Part shown: in pieces, positions 1 through 8,323 of the stretch
Position numbering within the stretch: position 1 is the first letter of the stretch
Layout: every line of letters starts with the position of its first letter
Assembly (NCBI GenBank): GCA_937981555.1
Contig: CALJOK010000077.1
Location: 62,001-126,000 of the forward strand
Source of the DNA: an uncultured Saprospiraceae bacterium
Lineage (GTDB): Bacteria; Bacteroidota; Bacteroidia; Chitinophagales; Saprospiraceae
Reading direction: 5' to 3'
DNA: 64,000 nucleotides
Position numbers and translations under genes: made by a program
The notes under the pieces: generated by a model
What the model was told of the DNA's origin: nothing
Database searches by the model: none
The model's input: only the letters and a program-made list of their open reading frames with translations

Positions 1-726
1 ATTTGCACACGGATTTTCATTTGAGCTATAAGTTGTTAGACTTGGTTGTTGAAAGGAAATCTGTTCTTGTAAAAAAAATACAATCCGATCCAATAGTTCT
101 GGTTTCATATCCAGTCGAATCCAATCTTGATCAGTAGTAGTGATTATTTTTCCATATGCTGGATTTGATGGGCAAAAATAAAAGCCAAAATTCTTATTAT
201 CTCTTTCTAAAAAAGGAACAATATACTCATCACCACTTCCATAGGTTCCATACCAAAAAAAAGGAATGGAATCTTCATTCTCCATGAAAAAATTAGCTAT
301 TTGTACGGGGGCAAGATTTCCAGAGATTTCTCCTTCCCAGTTAAATGTACCACCTAGGTTATTAACTAATTGACTAAATGCTTGATTTCCAGAAGCTTGA
401 ATTTCGTATTCAGATTGAAGATAGACATGTCCACCTTGTTTGATAAATAATTCTATGGTTTGAAGTCGGTAAGAAGGAATATTAATGAGACCATTTGATA
501 TGATGAGTATATCAATATCGGCAAGATTAGAAATAGAGTCTAAAGTATTCTGTGATTTTATATTAGCTGGTAATTCTCTTGCAAGGAAAGCACCTTTCCA
601 TTTTTCATCCATATGTTGAACGGAGTAGGATTGACTCTCAATGATTACAATATTTTGACTTTTAACTTTAAAGATAAATAGTAGCAATATAGCTATTGTA
701 AAAAAGGTGCTTTTAGTTAAATTCAT
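1..726 (-). CDS. Secreted protein of unknown function, 3' end beyond the window
   Basis: An open frame of 242 codons runs from the ATG at 724-726 to the window edge with no stop, so the C-terminus is missing. The product opens with a hydrophobic signal peptide (about residues 1-22, ending near VKSQ). Next comes an alpha/beta-looking domain with IVIIESQSY, DIDILIISNG and FIKQGGHVYLQSE. The pattern of a beta strand, a helix and then 'GGxVxLxSE' recalls class I glutamine-amidotransferase-like (ThuA/DUF4350-type) folds, but I see no catalytic triad and do not assign a function. The sequence is still open at NENPCAN, where a repeat or sorting domain could follow. It lies downstream of, and on the same strand as, the hybrid kinase, but 419 bases and an inverted repeat separate them, so it is probably transcribed alone. 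Confidence 0.75.
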   Translation of the reverse strand, partial: MNLTKSTFFTIAILLLFIFKVKSQNIVIIESQSYSVQHMDEKWKGAFLARELPANIKSQNTLDSISNLADIDILIISNGLINIPSYRLQTIELFIKQGGHVYLQSEYEIQASGNQAFSQLVNNLGGTFNWEGEISGNLAPVQIANFFMENEDSIPFFWYGTYGSGDEYIVPFLERDNKNFGFYFCPSNPAYGKIITTTDQDWIRLDMKPELLDRIVFFLQEQISFQQPSLTTYSSNENPCAN

Positions 727-1145
727 TTTAGTTAGGTTATTGTGTCGTAGTACTTTTTGGGTATAGAAATATTAATTTGGTTAATGGTGGATTAACCAAT
801 TCAAAAACAGTTAGATTATTTATTAATGATAATGAAAGAGAAAGTAATTAGGATTTATAAAATAATGGAGATGACTAATCCAATTTTATAAATCCTAATT
901 GTTTGGTTAGATATTGATATTTGATATGGTTAGTTCCAATATTGTACCTTTAAAGAGAAAAGATATAAAGTATTGTTGGTCAGTATTTTATAAGGTATGA
1001 ATAAATATATGTGTTCTAAAAATGAGAAAAGGATTTTATTTATAGAATATTTATTATTCTAAAGAGTATAGATTTAAAAAGAAGTGAAGACATGATTTTT
1101 GACCGATTAAATTCGACGATTAGGATATATTTATTGTCTAGATTG
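727..1145. other. Gene-free stretch with one perfect inverted repeat
   Basis: No convincing gene is present. The main structure is a perfect 17-bp inverted repeat (847-863 and 883-899, 19-base loop). It lies between the end of the kinase gene and the start of the left-edge gene, so it could end kinase transcripts, although no long T run follows on the minus strand. Nothing else is recognisable. Confidence 0.5.
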
Positions 1146-2705
1146 TTAAACTGCTATCCATTTTAATACGGTTTTTTCTAAGTGAGAAAAAGAAAAAGGT
1201 TTAATAATAAAATCATTCATACCTGCTTCAAAAGCTTGTAGTTTTTTATCTTCAAATGTATTTCCGGTAAGTGCAATAATTGGAGCAGTAATTCCATTTC
1301 TGCGTAATTCGGAAGTGATCTGATATCCATTTTTACCTGGCATATTAATATCCATTAAAATTAGATCAAATTTTTCGTCTTCTATTTTTTGGATATCAAA
1401 GAATCCATTTGGTAAAATTTCGAAATTACATTCCCATGAATTAAGGATGTGTTGGATTAATCTTTTTCCCATTGGATCATCTTCAAAGACTAATATGTTT
1501 TTCCCTTTAATTATATCAATACTAGGTAAGTCATCTTTTTCGATTAACTGTTGATTTTCAGATGTGTTGACTTTGTATGGAATATCAATGATGAATGTTG
1601 TTCCTTTTCCTTCGACACTTTTGATATCTATTTTTCCACTATGTAACTCAACTAGTGATTGTACGATAGACAACCCAAGGCCTGTTCCTCCATACTTCGC
1701 AGCGATTTGGCTGTCAGCTTGTTTGTATTTATCAAATACGTATTGTAGTTTATTTTCAGGAATTCCAATTCCAGTATCGAATACTTCAAACCTGATCATA
1801 GATTGTTTTTGATCATTGAAATAAGAAGAAGTACGAATACCTATTTCCCCTTTTTGAGTAAACTTAAGTGCATTATTTGCAAGGTTACTTAATATTTGTT
1901 TGAGTCGCAATGCATCTCCAAAAATAGTATCAGTCGTAATATTATTTTCTAAAACAAAATTCACCGGCTTATCTTTTAAGAGCATATTAAATGCATCTTG
2001 GATTTCTGTAAGGACTTTATTTAAAGAATAATTTTCTTCATGCAAGGCCATATGTCCTCCATCCATTTTAGAAAAGTCTAAAATAGAATTAACCAATTTT
2101 CCTAAAAAATCGGCTGAAGTAAATAAAGGTTTTAAGTAATTCTGTTTAGCCGATTCATCTATATTTTCGGCTAATAAGAATGACATACCCATAATTGTAT
2201 TGATGGGAATTCTCACTTCATGACAAAGGTGAGCAAGTTGTTCTTTGATCATTTCATGCTCCTTCTTCAAATCTTCTAACTCACTTAAAGATTGAATTTG
2301 TTTTTCTTCCTTGATTGGGAAACTAACAATCGCACCTAGCCAACTGTTTTTAAATTCTTCATCATGAAATTCTGGAGTTATTGTTACTTGGTATTCCCAA
2401 TCATTATTTTCTTCAATAATAAATTCGAAGATAAATTTATCTTCTTTTTTTGGAGACCTTATTTTTTGTTGAAATTCTTCTGTAGATGTTTTTCCTAGAA
2501 AAGAAAAAATATTAGTTCTGTATAAGTCATAACCTTCTACGTTTAATATTTTTTTCATCTCATCATTAGCTAGATTAAAATAGCCACTCATACTCATTTG
2601 GAATAATCCAATGGGTGCATTCTGCATCAGGTTAATGTTTTTGCTCAGGTTGGATGGCAAAAAATATTGATTAATAGAAGATTGACTATTTTGCGGTGCT
2701 ACCAT
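1146..2705 (-). CDS. Soluble hybrid histidine kinase (PAS-like, HisKA, HATPase, receiver)
   Basis: This 519-residue protein reads as a cytoplasmic hybrid sensor kinase. Residues ~20-130 look like a PAS-type sensor (MQNAPIGLFQMSMSGYF). A short coiled coil (~135-158) leads to a HisKA domain with the phospho-acceptor His162 in LCHEVRIPINT. An HATPase_c domain follows, with N box (NLANNALKFT), G1 (DTGIGIP) and G2 (YGGTGLGLSIVQ) motifs. The C-terminal receiver (~400-519) has the acidic pair FEDD, the phospho-acceptor Asp452 in LMDINMPGKNG and the conserved Lys in IIKPF. There is no membrane helix or signal peptide, so the input is probably intracellular. No separate response regulator lies next to it, so the output partner is unknown. 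Confidence 0.93.
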   Translation of the reverse strand: MVAPQNSQSSINQYFLPSNLSKNINLMQNAPIGLFQMSMSGYFNLANDEMKKILNVEGYDLYRTNIFSFLGKTSTEEFQQKIRSPKKEDKFIFEFIIEENNDWEYQVTITPEFHDEEFKNSWLGAIVSFPIKEEKQIQSLSELEDLKKEHEMIKEQLAHLCHEVRIPINTIMGMSFLLAENIDESAKQNYLKPLFTSADFLGKLVNSILDFSKMDGGHMALHEENYSLNKVLTEIQDAFNMLLKDKPVNFVLENNITTDTIFGDALRLKQILSNLANNALKFTQKGEIGIRTSSYFNDQKQSMIRFEVFDTGIGIPENKLQYVFDKYKQADSQIAAKYGGTGLGLSIVQSLVELHSGKIDIKSVEGKGTTFIIDIPYKVNTSENQQLIEKDDLPSIDIIKGKNILVFEDDPMGKRLIQHILNSWECNFEILPNGFFDIQKIEDEKFDLILMDINMPGKNGYQITSELRRNGITAPIIALTGNTFEDKKLQAFEAGMNDFIIKPFSFSHLEKTVLKWIAV

Positions 2706-3298
2706 ATCAGAAATAATTTTAAATAATTCTTGAGACTAAGAATTTTAAATATACAGTTGCATCACTTTTAATAATTTCTTTGACCATGAGCTAATCAAAA
2801 GATTAATTGGTCATAATAAATATACATTGATCAGTAAAGACATAGACTATTCTTTACAATAAGATTTTTGTATAAAAAGATGAATTGTATATTTTCATAT
2901 TCTTGAAATAAAAAGCTTTTTGGGCTTAAGACATAGAGGTGTAATGTGACGAGTTAAAGTATTAACTAAGTCAAATACCAATATGATATTTCATTAAAGA
3001 ATGAAAATAGATGTGGTTAGCTATAAGTAAGGACTCAAATTTTTTTATAGGGTTGGGGAGTAGATAGATCGTGTGTGGCGTATTCTTCGATTATATAAGA
3101 CATGGATTATGCCATATTTTACTATTGGTCTAAATGAGAGGTTTTTAATCTAAAAAGGAACAAGATTATGAAGGAAAATAAGGTTTGTGAAATTTTCATA
3201 GCCCGAACTTTTAAGTTGAGCCTATGAAAATTTCACACTTTTTTAGATTTTTCGTCAAATTACTGTAGAGTAGTTCAATCTTATTAATTGATTACAGT
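2706..3298. other. Gene-free stretch between kinase and SGNH hydrolase
   Basis: About 590 bases without a convincing gene. Most is AT-rich and featureless. The only strong structure is the 15-bp perfect inverted repeat at 3187-3236, listed separately. The upstream region of the kinase lies at the left side; I could not fix a promoter there. Confidence 0.5.
3187..3236. terminator. Inverted repeat, probable terminator of the SGNH hydrolase gene
   Basis: Perfect 15-bp arms (3187-3201 and 3222-3236) flank a 20-base loop that itself contains a small AACTT/AAGTT hairpin. It sits about 60 bases past the stop of the SGNH gene on the minus strand. The T-rich flank is stronger on the plus side (ACTTTTTTAG), so it could act in both directions. 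Confidence 0.5.
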
Positions 3299-4093
3299 TT
3301 ATTTAAATGAAATTTCATCAAAAGTATTTAACCAAGTCTTTGCCATCAATTCTCCTCCACCTAAGGATGGATGAACACCATCAGCACACCAATAATCTAC
3401 TGGCGCAATTTTTAACGCATCATCAAATGTTTTTTGAAAAGGAACCCAATGAGCATTATAATCTGAAGCAATTTTTTTCGCAGCATTTTGATAAGCTATA
3501 AATGCAGGAAACCATTTTTCTTCGACAATAGCACTTCCTCCTTTGACCGCAAAGGGTTCACAAATTATCAATTTTACATTAGGTAATTCTTTTCGAGTTC
3601 GGTCAAGTAATTTCCTAAAATCCTCTTCGTAACTTTTAGCGGTACCTTTATAATTAAAATCCAAGGTATGCCAAAAATCATTTACACCAATCAAAATACT
3701 TAATACATCAGGACGAATCTGCAAACAATCTTCTTCCCAACGATTCGATAATTGAAAAACTTTATCTCCACTTATGCCTCGATTATAACATCGAATATTT
3801 GAAGTCGGATTACTTCCAAGTAATTCACTTACAGCTGGAAAAACGTAACTACCTCCTAATCCTCCCCAAGTATTATTAGCATAATATTGATCTCTTTTTC
3901 GCCCACCGTCGGTAACGGAATCGCCTTGGAAAAGTATGGTTAAATCTTTGGGTAATTCACGAGTCGTTTTTTCTTTTTTTGAAATAACAGATTGAGCTTG
4001 GAGATTTCCTAAACCTAAAACACCTACAGAGGCAACTGTTGTTTTTTTCAAAAATGATCTACGATCAGAAGGAGTTGATTTTTCGTTTTTCAT
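3299..4093 (-). CDS. Tat-exported SGNH/GDSL hydrolase
   Basis: 264 residues. The N-terminus SDRRSFLKKTTVASVGVLGL is a twin-arginine (Tat) signal, so the enzyme should be exported folded. The body carries all SGNH blocks: block I FQGDSVTDGG with nucleophile Ser59, block II NRGISGDKV with the oxyanion Gly, block III IGVNDFWH with the oxyanion Asn, and block V DGVHPS with Asp238 and His241 completing the catalytic triad. The family includes carbohydrate esterases such as acetylxylan and rhamnogalacturonan acetylesterases, arylesterases and lipases; the substrate cannot be told from sequence. The next gene, the aldehyde dehydrogenase, is co-directional upstream with a 59-base gap, but no functional link is obvious. 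Confidence 0.9.
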   Translation of the reverse strand: MKNEKSTPSDRRSFLKKTTVASVGVLGLGNLQAQSVISKKEKTTRELPKDLTILFQGDSVTDGGRKRDQYYANNTWGGLGGSYVFPAVSELLGSNPTSNIRCYNRGISGDKVFQLSNRWEEDCLQIRPDVLSILIGVNDFWHTLDFNYKGTAKSYEEDFRKLLDRTRKELPNVKLIICEPFAVKGGSAIVEEKWFPAFIAYQNAAKKIASDYNAHWVPFQKTFDDALKIAPVDYWCADGVHPSLGGGELMAKTWLNTFDEISFK

Positions 4094-4152
4094 GATTTTG
4101 TTTTTAAAAATAATATTTAGGCAGAGTCATAATTTTCTAAGGGGGGAAAAAA

Positions 4153-5607
4153 TCAAGAATATTTAATACACACATTTTTTGGTTCAGTAAAAAATTTCAT
4201 TGCCTCCAAACCACCTTCTCGACCGACACCTGAACTTTTGACTCCACCAAAAGGAGTTCGTAAATCACGAACCATCCAACAATTTACCCAAACGATTCCA
4301 GCCTCTAAATTCTCCGCCATTCGATTGGCTCTGGAAATATCTTTTGTCCAAACTGTGGCAGATAAACCATAATCCGTTCCATTAGCAAAACCTAGAACTT
4401 CTTCCTCCGTATCGAAAGGAGTGATAGTTACGACTGGTCCAAAAATCTCTTCCTGAATCGTCCGACAGTCTTGCGTCAAACCTTCGATGACCGCTGGACG
4501 AAGGAAATATCCATCAGCATATTCTCCTTTCATTTTGACTGGAGTACCGCCGCAAAGAATGGTTCCACCTTCCACTTCGGCAAGGGTAAGATAGCCCATT
4601 ACTTTTTCCATATGAGCCTTTGAAACGAGTGCGCCTAAATCAGTTACGGCTGAAAACGGATCACCTACTTTTAGAAATTGAGTTCGCTTGACGAGTTCAT
4701 CTCGAAATTTTTCATAGATCGCTCGCTCAATATAAATGCGTGAACCGCACAAACAAATTTGACCATTATTGGAAAAAGAAGATCGTAAAGTGGTCATCAT
4801 CATTTCATCAAAATCACAATCTGCGAAAATAATGTTGGGGTTTTTTCCACCCAATTCTAAGGAGAGTTTTTTAAACATCGGGCCAGCGGTGGAGATGATT
4901 TTTTTTCCAGTTTCAGTTCCACCTGTGAAAGAAATGGCTTTGATGCAAGGATGCTCGACCATGGCTTGACCTGTCTTAGCACCATGTCCGTGGACGATAT
5001 TTAAAACACCTTCTGGTAGACCCGCTTCGATGCACGCTTTCGATAACATGTAGGCAGTCATCGGAGTCATTTCTGACGGTTTGCCAATCACGCAATTTCC
5101 AGTTGCAAGAGCTGGAGCAATTTTCCAAGTGAATAAATACAAAGGTAAATTCCAAGGCGAAATACATCCGACTACACCTATTGGTTGGCGTAAAGTATAA
5201 TTGATTGCTTGGTTTGGCATCGAGTGAGACTCCGAAGAAAAATGTAAAAGTGAAGTTGCAAAAAATCTAATATTTTGATGCGCACGTGGAATGTCAACAC
5301 TTCGAGCCATGGCAAATGGTTTTCCAGAATCAATACTTTCTGCTTTGGCAAATTCCTCTAAATTTTGCTCGATGATGTCGGCAATCCGAGTTAAAATTCG
5401 AAATCGTTTGGTAGGTTCCATTCTTTTCCATTCAGGCAAAGCACGTTCTGCTGCCTCTAAAGCTTGCTGTACATCTTGCTCATCTGAGTCTGGGATGTGA
5501 GAATAAACTTGTCCAATCGCAGGATTATAATTGTCAAAATATTCACCTGAAACGGCTGGGACAAGTGCGCCATTGATATAATTTTTAATGTATTTATCTG
5601 GACTCAT
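4153..5607 (-). CDS. NAD-dependent aldehyde dehydrogenase, aminomuconate-semialdehyde type
   Basis: The 484-residue length fits a cytosolic ALDH subunit. Visible motifs are PWNLP with the oxyanion Asn153, the cofactor loops GKPSEMTP and FTGGTETGKK, the general base Glu251 in LELGGKNPN, and GQICLCGSR with catalytic Cys285. The C-terminal block GGVKSSGVGREGG followed by FFTEPKNVC resembles 2-aminomuconate and 2-hydroxymuconate semialdehyde dehydrogenases (human ALDH8A1-like), as does the ICLCxSRI sequence around the nucleophile. Known members oxidise 2-aminomuconate semialdehyde in tryptophan/kynurenine degradation. That role is an inference here, because no other kynurenine-pathway gene is in the window. 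GC content is slightly higher than its neighbours. Confidence 0.88.
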   Translation of the reverse strand: MSPDKYIKNYINGALVPAVSGEYFDNYNPAIGQVYSHIPDSDEQDVQQALEAAERALPEWKRMEPTKRFRILTRIADIIEQNLEEFAKAESIDSGKPFAMARSVDIPRAHQNIRFFATSLLHFSSESHSMPNQAINYTLRQPIGVVGCISPWNLPLYLFTWKIAPALATGNCVIGKPSEMTPMTAYMLSKACIEAGLPEGVLNIVHGHGAKTGQAMVEHPCIKAISFTGGTETGKKIISTAGPMFKKLSLELGGKNPNIIFADCDFDEMMMTTLRSSFSNNGQICLCGSRIYIERAIYEKFRDELVKRTQFLKVGDPFSAVTDLGALVSKAHMEKVMGYLTLAEVEGGTILCGGTPVKMKGEYADGYFLRPAVIEGLTQDCRTIQEEIFGPVVTITPFDTEEEVLGFANGTDYGLSATVWTKDISRANRMAENLEAGIVWVNCWMVRDLRTPFGGVKSSGVGREGGLEAMKFFTEPKNVCIKYS

Positions 5608-5655
5608 TTTGTATGAATGATTGGTTTTATGAAAATGTAAATGTCTTGTTATTTT

Positions 5656-6666
5656 TTAAAAAACACCAGCAGCTTCTTTATAAATTACTGCCAAAACTGT
5701 TTGTCCAACTGCTCGTAAAGTTTTTTTATCAATGACGTTCATATTGTCATCGTGAGTGTGCCAGTAATTTCCAAAACCACTTCGAGAAGCAGCAGGTCGA
5801 TTGATAATATCGATCATTGGAATGCTGGCAATCTCATTGACAAATTTATGATCATCAATTAATGGTCCTGAAGCTTGATCCACGAAGAAGTTTCCATAGC
5901 CCCGTTCTTGAGCAATTTTCCAAACTTTATTCATCACCTTCGGAGCATAAGTCATGGAGACTTCATCTTTTGTAAAACGAGCATTTTTTGAACCAGCCAT
6001 GTCAAGTAAAATTCCAAATTTTGGTTTGTACGGAGAGGTGTGTAAATTTTTTGCCCAATGCTGAGAACCAAGACACCATTCTGTTTCTTTGCCACCACTT
6101 GTTCCTTGATCTTCTGCATCAAATAAGATAATATCAATACCCATGTCAATTTTATTGAGACTAATCTGGCGAGCAATTTCGATTAACATTCCTACACCAC
6201 TTGCTCCATCATCCGCACCTAGTATAGCTTCTTTTTGTTTTTTCTCATTTGTATCTTGATCGCCAATATGTCGAGTGTCCCAATGTGCAGCAAGGATTAC
6301 TCGATGAGGATTGGTCGGATTGAATTGGGCAATGACATTAGTCGAGTTGAGCATTTTATTTTGGAATGATCGAACTTGAAAATTTTGCTCGATAACATCT
6401 GCCCCATAAGATTTGAACTTCTGAACGTACCAATTTTTAGTAGTAGTATGTGCTTTTGTATTAGGTTCTCTAGGTCCAAAATCCACTTGTCGTTTGGTGA
6501 AAAGATAAGCAGAGTCTCGATTGAACTTTGGAATGGCTACCGTTTTGGGTACTGGATTAGTAGGGGTAGTTATTGGCGTTTCAGGTTTTGGATCGGGAGT
6601 GCAACCATTGCATCCGAGAAAAAAAAGTATAGAAATAAAATAAAAAGGAGTTAATCGTTTTAACAT
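5656..6666 (-). CDS. M28-family lipoprotein, glutaminyl-peptide cyclotransferase-like
   Basis: 336 residues. The N-terminal hydrophobic segment ends in FFLGC, a plausible lipobox (Cys19), followed by a Pro/Thr-rich linker, so the enzyme is probably an envelope lipoprotein. The catalytic domain has the zinc-peptidase pattern AAHWDTR (His ligand), GADDGASG (bridging Asp), FDAEDQG (Glu), a DDHKF segment and YWHTHDDN (His ligand). The combination AAHWDTR, GADDGASG and YWHTHDDN is typical of glutaminyl cyclases, which convert N-terminal Gln to pyroglutamate, rather than of M28 aminopeptidases. T9SS and SPI-processed proteins of Bacteroidota often expose N-terminal Gln, which makes this role attractive, but it is an inference. 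A putative 39-residue reading frame lies just upstream. Confidence 0.85.
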   Translation of the reverse strand: MLKRLTPFYFISILFFLGCNGCTPDPKPETPITTPTNPVPKTVAIPKFNRDSAYLFTKRQVDFGPREPNTKAHTTTKNWYVQKFKSYGADVIEQNFQVRSFQNKMLNSTNVIAQFNPTNPHRVILAAHWDTRHIGDQDTNEKKQKEAILGADDGASGVGMLIEIARQISLNKIDMGIDIILFDAEDQGTSGGKETEWCLGSQHWAKNLHTSPYKPKFGILLDMAGSKNARFTKDEVSMTYAPKVMNKVWKIAQERGYGNFFVDQASGPLIDDHKFVNEIASIPMIDIINRPAASRSGFGNYWHTHDDNMNVIDKKTLRAVGQTVLAVIYKEAAGVF

Positions 6667-6704
6667 TCTAATTGGGTTTAATCTTTAAAATTTAAGTGAT
6701 AAAG

Positions 6705-6824
6705 TTAAACAAATAATTGAAGTTGAAAAGAGGATTTAGCCTTCACAACCTGTTCCAATAAAATAGCTTGAAAAATGAGTAGCAAAATTTGAAATCCCAT
6801 GATTTTTAAGTTGAAAATGCTCAT
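6705..6824 (-). CDS. Possible small membrane protein (39 aa)
   Basis: A short frame on the minus strand starts at the ATG at 6822-6824 and stops at 6705. It is preceded by GGAG six bases before the ATG, an unusually good Shine-Dalgarno for this genome. The peptide has one hydrophobic stretch (GFQILLLIFQAILLEQ) with basic residues on both sides, consistent with a single membrane helix. It ends 38 bases upstream of the M28 lipoprotein and could be co-transcribed with it. It could equally be chance coding in leader DNA; conservation is the deciding test. Confidence 0.25.
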   Translation of the reverse strand: MSIFNLKIMGFQILLLIFQAILLEQVVKAKSSFQLQLFV

Positions 6825-6864
6825 AATTATCTCCTTTTTTTGGTATTAAAAACTTCTTGAAAGA

Positions 6865-6895
6865 TTTGTAAAAACTACTAAAAAGCCTATCTTTG
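6865..6895 (+). promoter_or_regulatory. Bacteroidota-type promoter for rpsF operon
   Basis: TTTG at 6865-6868, a 19-base spacer and TATCTTTG at 6888-6895 match the TTTG-N19-21-TAnnTTTG consensus recognised by the primary sigma factor of this phylum. The rpsF start codon lies 51 bases downstream. Confidence 0.75.
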
Positions 6896-6946
6896 CAGCC
6901 GTTTTAAAAAATTATTATTATTTCACAAAAAAAATACTTCACGTAA

Positions 6947-7411
6947 ATGAGAAATTACGAAGTAAATTTCATCGTAGATTCAGTACTGTCGGGCGATGAA
7001 ATAAATGCGACAGCTCAAACTTATTTCGATATGTTGACTTCTAACGAATGCACTATCGTTGATAAAGGAGAAATGGGATTACGCCAGTTGGCTTACCCAA
7101 TCAAAGGACGCACCACAGGTGTGTATTTTTGTACAGAATTTCAAGTACCAAGTGGTGCTTTTCTTGCGCAACTCGAATTGGCACTTCGCCGAGATGAGCG
7201 CATCATGAGATTTTTATCTGTAAAATTAGACAAGTTCGGAGTTAAATATAACGACGACAAGCGTAACGGATTAATCGGAAAGAAAAAGGACAAAGTAAAA
7301 GCTGAAATCAAGAAGGAAGTAGCTGCTGAGAAAAAAGCTGCACCTAAGAAGGAGGCTGCACCTGCAAAACCTGCACCTGCTCCTGTTGCAAAAGCTGAAG
7401 AAGAAGAGTAA
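6947..7411 (+). CDS. rpsF: 30S ribosomal protein S6
   Basis: 154 residues. The first ~115 residues match S6: MRNYEVNFIVDSVLS, then KGEMGLRQLAYPIKGRTTG and the FLSVKLDKFG strand. S6 binds S18 and 16S rRNA in the central platform of the small subunit. The last ~40 residues form a low-complexity Lys/Ala/Pro/Glu tail (KKAAPKKEAAPAKPAPAP), a disordered extension common in this phylum. The gene opens the classic rpsF-rpsR-rplI cluster, and a strong Bacteroidota promoter lies 51 bases ahead. Confidence 0.97.
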   Translation: MRNYEVNFIVDSVLSGDEINATAQTYFDMLTSNECTIVDKGEMGLRQLAYPIKGRTTGVYFCTEFQVPSGAFLAQLELALRRDERIMRFLSVKLDKFGVKYNDDKRNGLIGKKKDKVKAEIKKEVAAEKKAAPKKEAAPAKPAPAPVAKAEEEE

Positions 7412-7455
7412 TCTTTTTACGATTAATTAATTTTCTAATTTTAAAATAAAAAATC

Positions 7456-7722
7456 ATGGCTTCTAGAGACGATATAAAATTTCTTAGTAACCCAAATATA
7501 GGTTCAGATAGAAGAAAATATTGCCGATTCAAAAAATTTGGAATCAAGCATATTGACTATAAAGATCCAGTCTTCTTGTTACAATTTATCAACGAGCAAG
7601 GAAAAATTCTTCCTCGACGAATTACTGGTAACTCTTTAAAATACCAACGAAAAATGGCAACAGCTGTAAAGCGTGCACGTCATTTGGCTATTTTACCGTA
7701 TGTAACGGATTTGTTAAAATAA
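7456..7722 (+). CDS. rpsR: 30S ribosomal protein S18
   Basis: 88 residues, normal S18 length. Recognisable parts are [16 protein letters not shown] near the N-terminus and the highly conserved [16 protein letters not shown] followed by [13 protein letters not shown], the rRNA- and S6-contacting core. It follows rpsF by 44 bases in the same operon. The single Cys (YCRF) is what remains of the S18 zinc-site region. Nothing unusual otherwise. Confidence 0.97.
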   Translation: MASRDDIKFLSNPNIGSDRRKYCRFKKFGIKHIDYKDPVFLLQFINEQGKILPRRITGNSLKYQRKMATAVKRARHLAILPYVTDLLK

Positions 7723-7730
7723 ATTTAGTA

Positions 7731-7754
7731 GGGGCAAACCCTTGTGGTTGCCCT
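7731..7754 (+). repeat. REP-like hairpin between rpsR and rplI
   Basis: GGGGCAAACC, the loop CTTGT and GGTTGCCC form a GC-rich hairpin with one bulged A in an otherwise AT-rich 78-base gap. There is no following T run, so it is not a standard terminator. The word resembles short dispersed palindromes seen in other bacterial genomes; no second copy was seen here. Confidence 0.45.
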
Positions 7755-7800
7755 TCAATGAATAAAACCTGACTAAGGTTTTCTTAAAAAATATTTCATC

Positions 7801-8244
7801 ATGGATATTATATTATTAGCAGATTTAGATAAAGTTGGGGACAAGCACGAAGTGGTAACTGTAAAGAATGGTTACGGTCGAAATTTCTTGATTCCTCAAG
7901 GGTTAGCATTAATTGCAAATGCTACCAACATGAAAAAATTGGATGATCTTAAAGCTAAAGAAGATGCTGTAGAGGCTGCAAAAGTTGATGTTTATAAAGA
8001 CATCGCTACTAAGTTGGAAGGTAAAACTTTGAAAATTGGAGCAAAAGCAGGTACTAGCGGAAAGATTTTTGGAAGTGTAACTACTATCCAAATCGTTCAA
8101 GCATTGAAAGAACAATTTGATGTAGAAATCTTGCGTAAAAGAGTTTCTCTTGAAGATATCAAGGAAGTTGGATCTTATACTGCAACGCTTAATTTACATC
8201 CTGAGGTTGTTGTTGCATTACCAATTGAAGTAGCTGCTGAATAA
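7801..8244 (+). CDS. rplI: 50S ribosomal protein L9
   Basis: 147 residues, normal L9 length. The N-terminal rRNA-binding domain contains MDIILLADLDKVGDKHEV and the signature KNGYGRNFLIPQGLA. A long connecting helix (about residues 40-75) leads to the C-terminal domain with GKIFGSVTT and the final strand LHPEVVVALPIEV. It is the last gene of the rpsF-rpsR-rplI operon and ends at a shared bidirectional terminator with the arginine operon. Confidence 0.97.
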   Translation: MDIILLADLDKVGDKHEVVTVKNGYGRNFLIPQGLALIANATNMKKLDDLKAKEDAVEAAKVDVYKDIATKLEGKTLKIGAKAGTSGKIFGSVTTIQIVQALKEQFDVEILRKRVSLEDIKEVGSYTATLNLHPEVVVALPIEVAAE

Positions 8245-8277
8245 TTCAGTCTGCTTTAATTTTTAGGATAAAAAAAG

Positions 8278-8308
8278 TCCGAGTCATTTTTATGACTCGG
8301 ATTTTTTT
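8278..8308. terminator. Bidirectional terminator between rplI and argH
   Basis: A perfect 10-bp stem (TCCGAGTCAT at 8278-8287, ATGACTCGGA at 8292-8301) with a four-base loop is flanked by T7 on the plus side and A6 (T6 on the minus strand) on the other. It can end both convergent operons. Confidence 0.9.
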
Positions 8309-8323
8309 ATGGAAAAAAGAATA

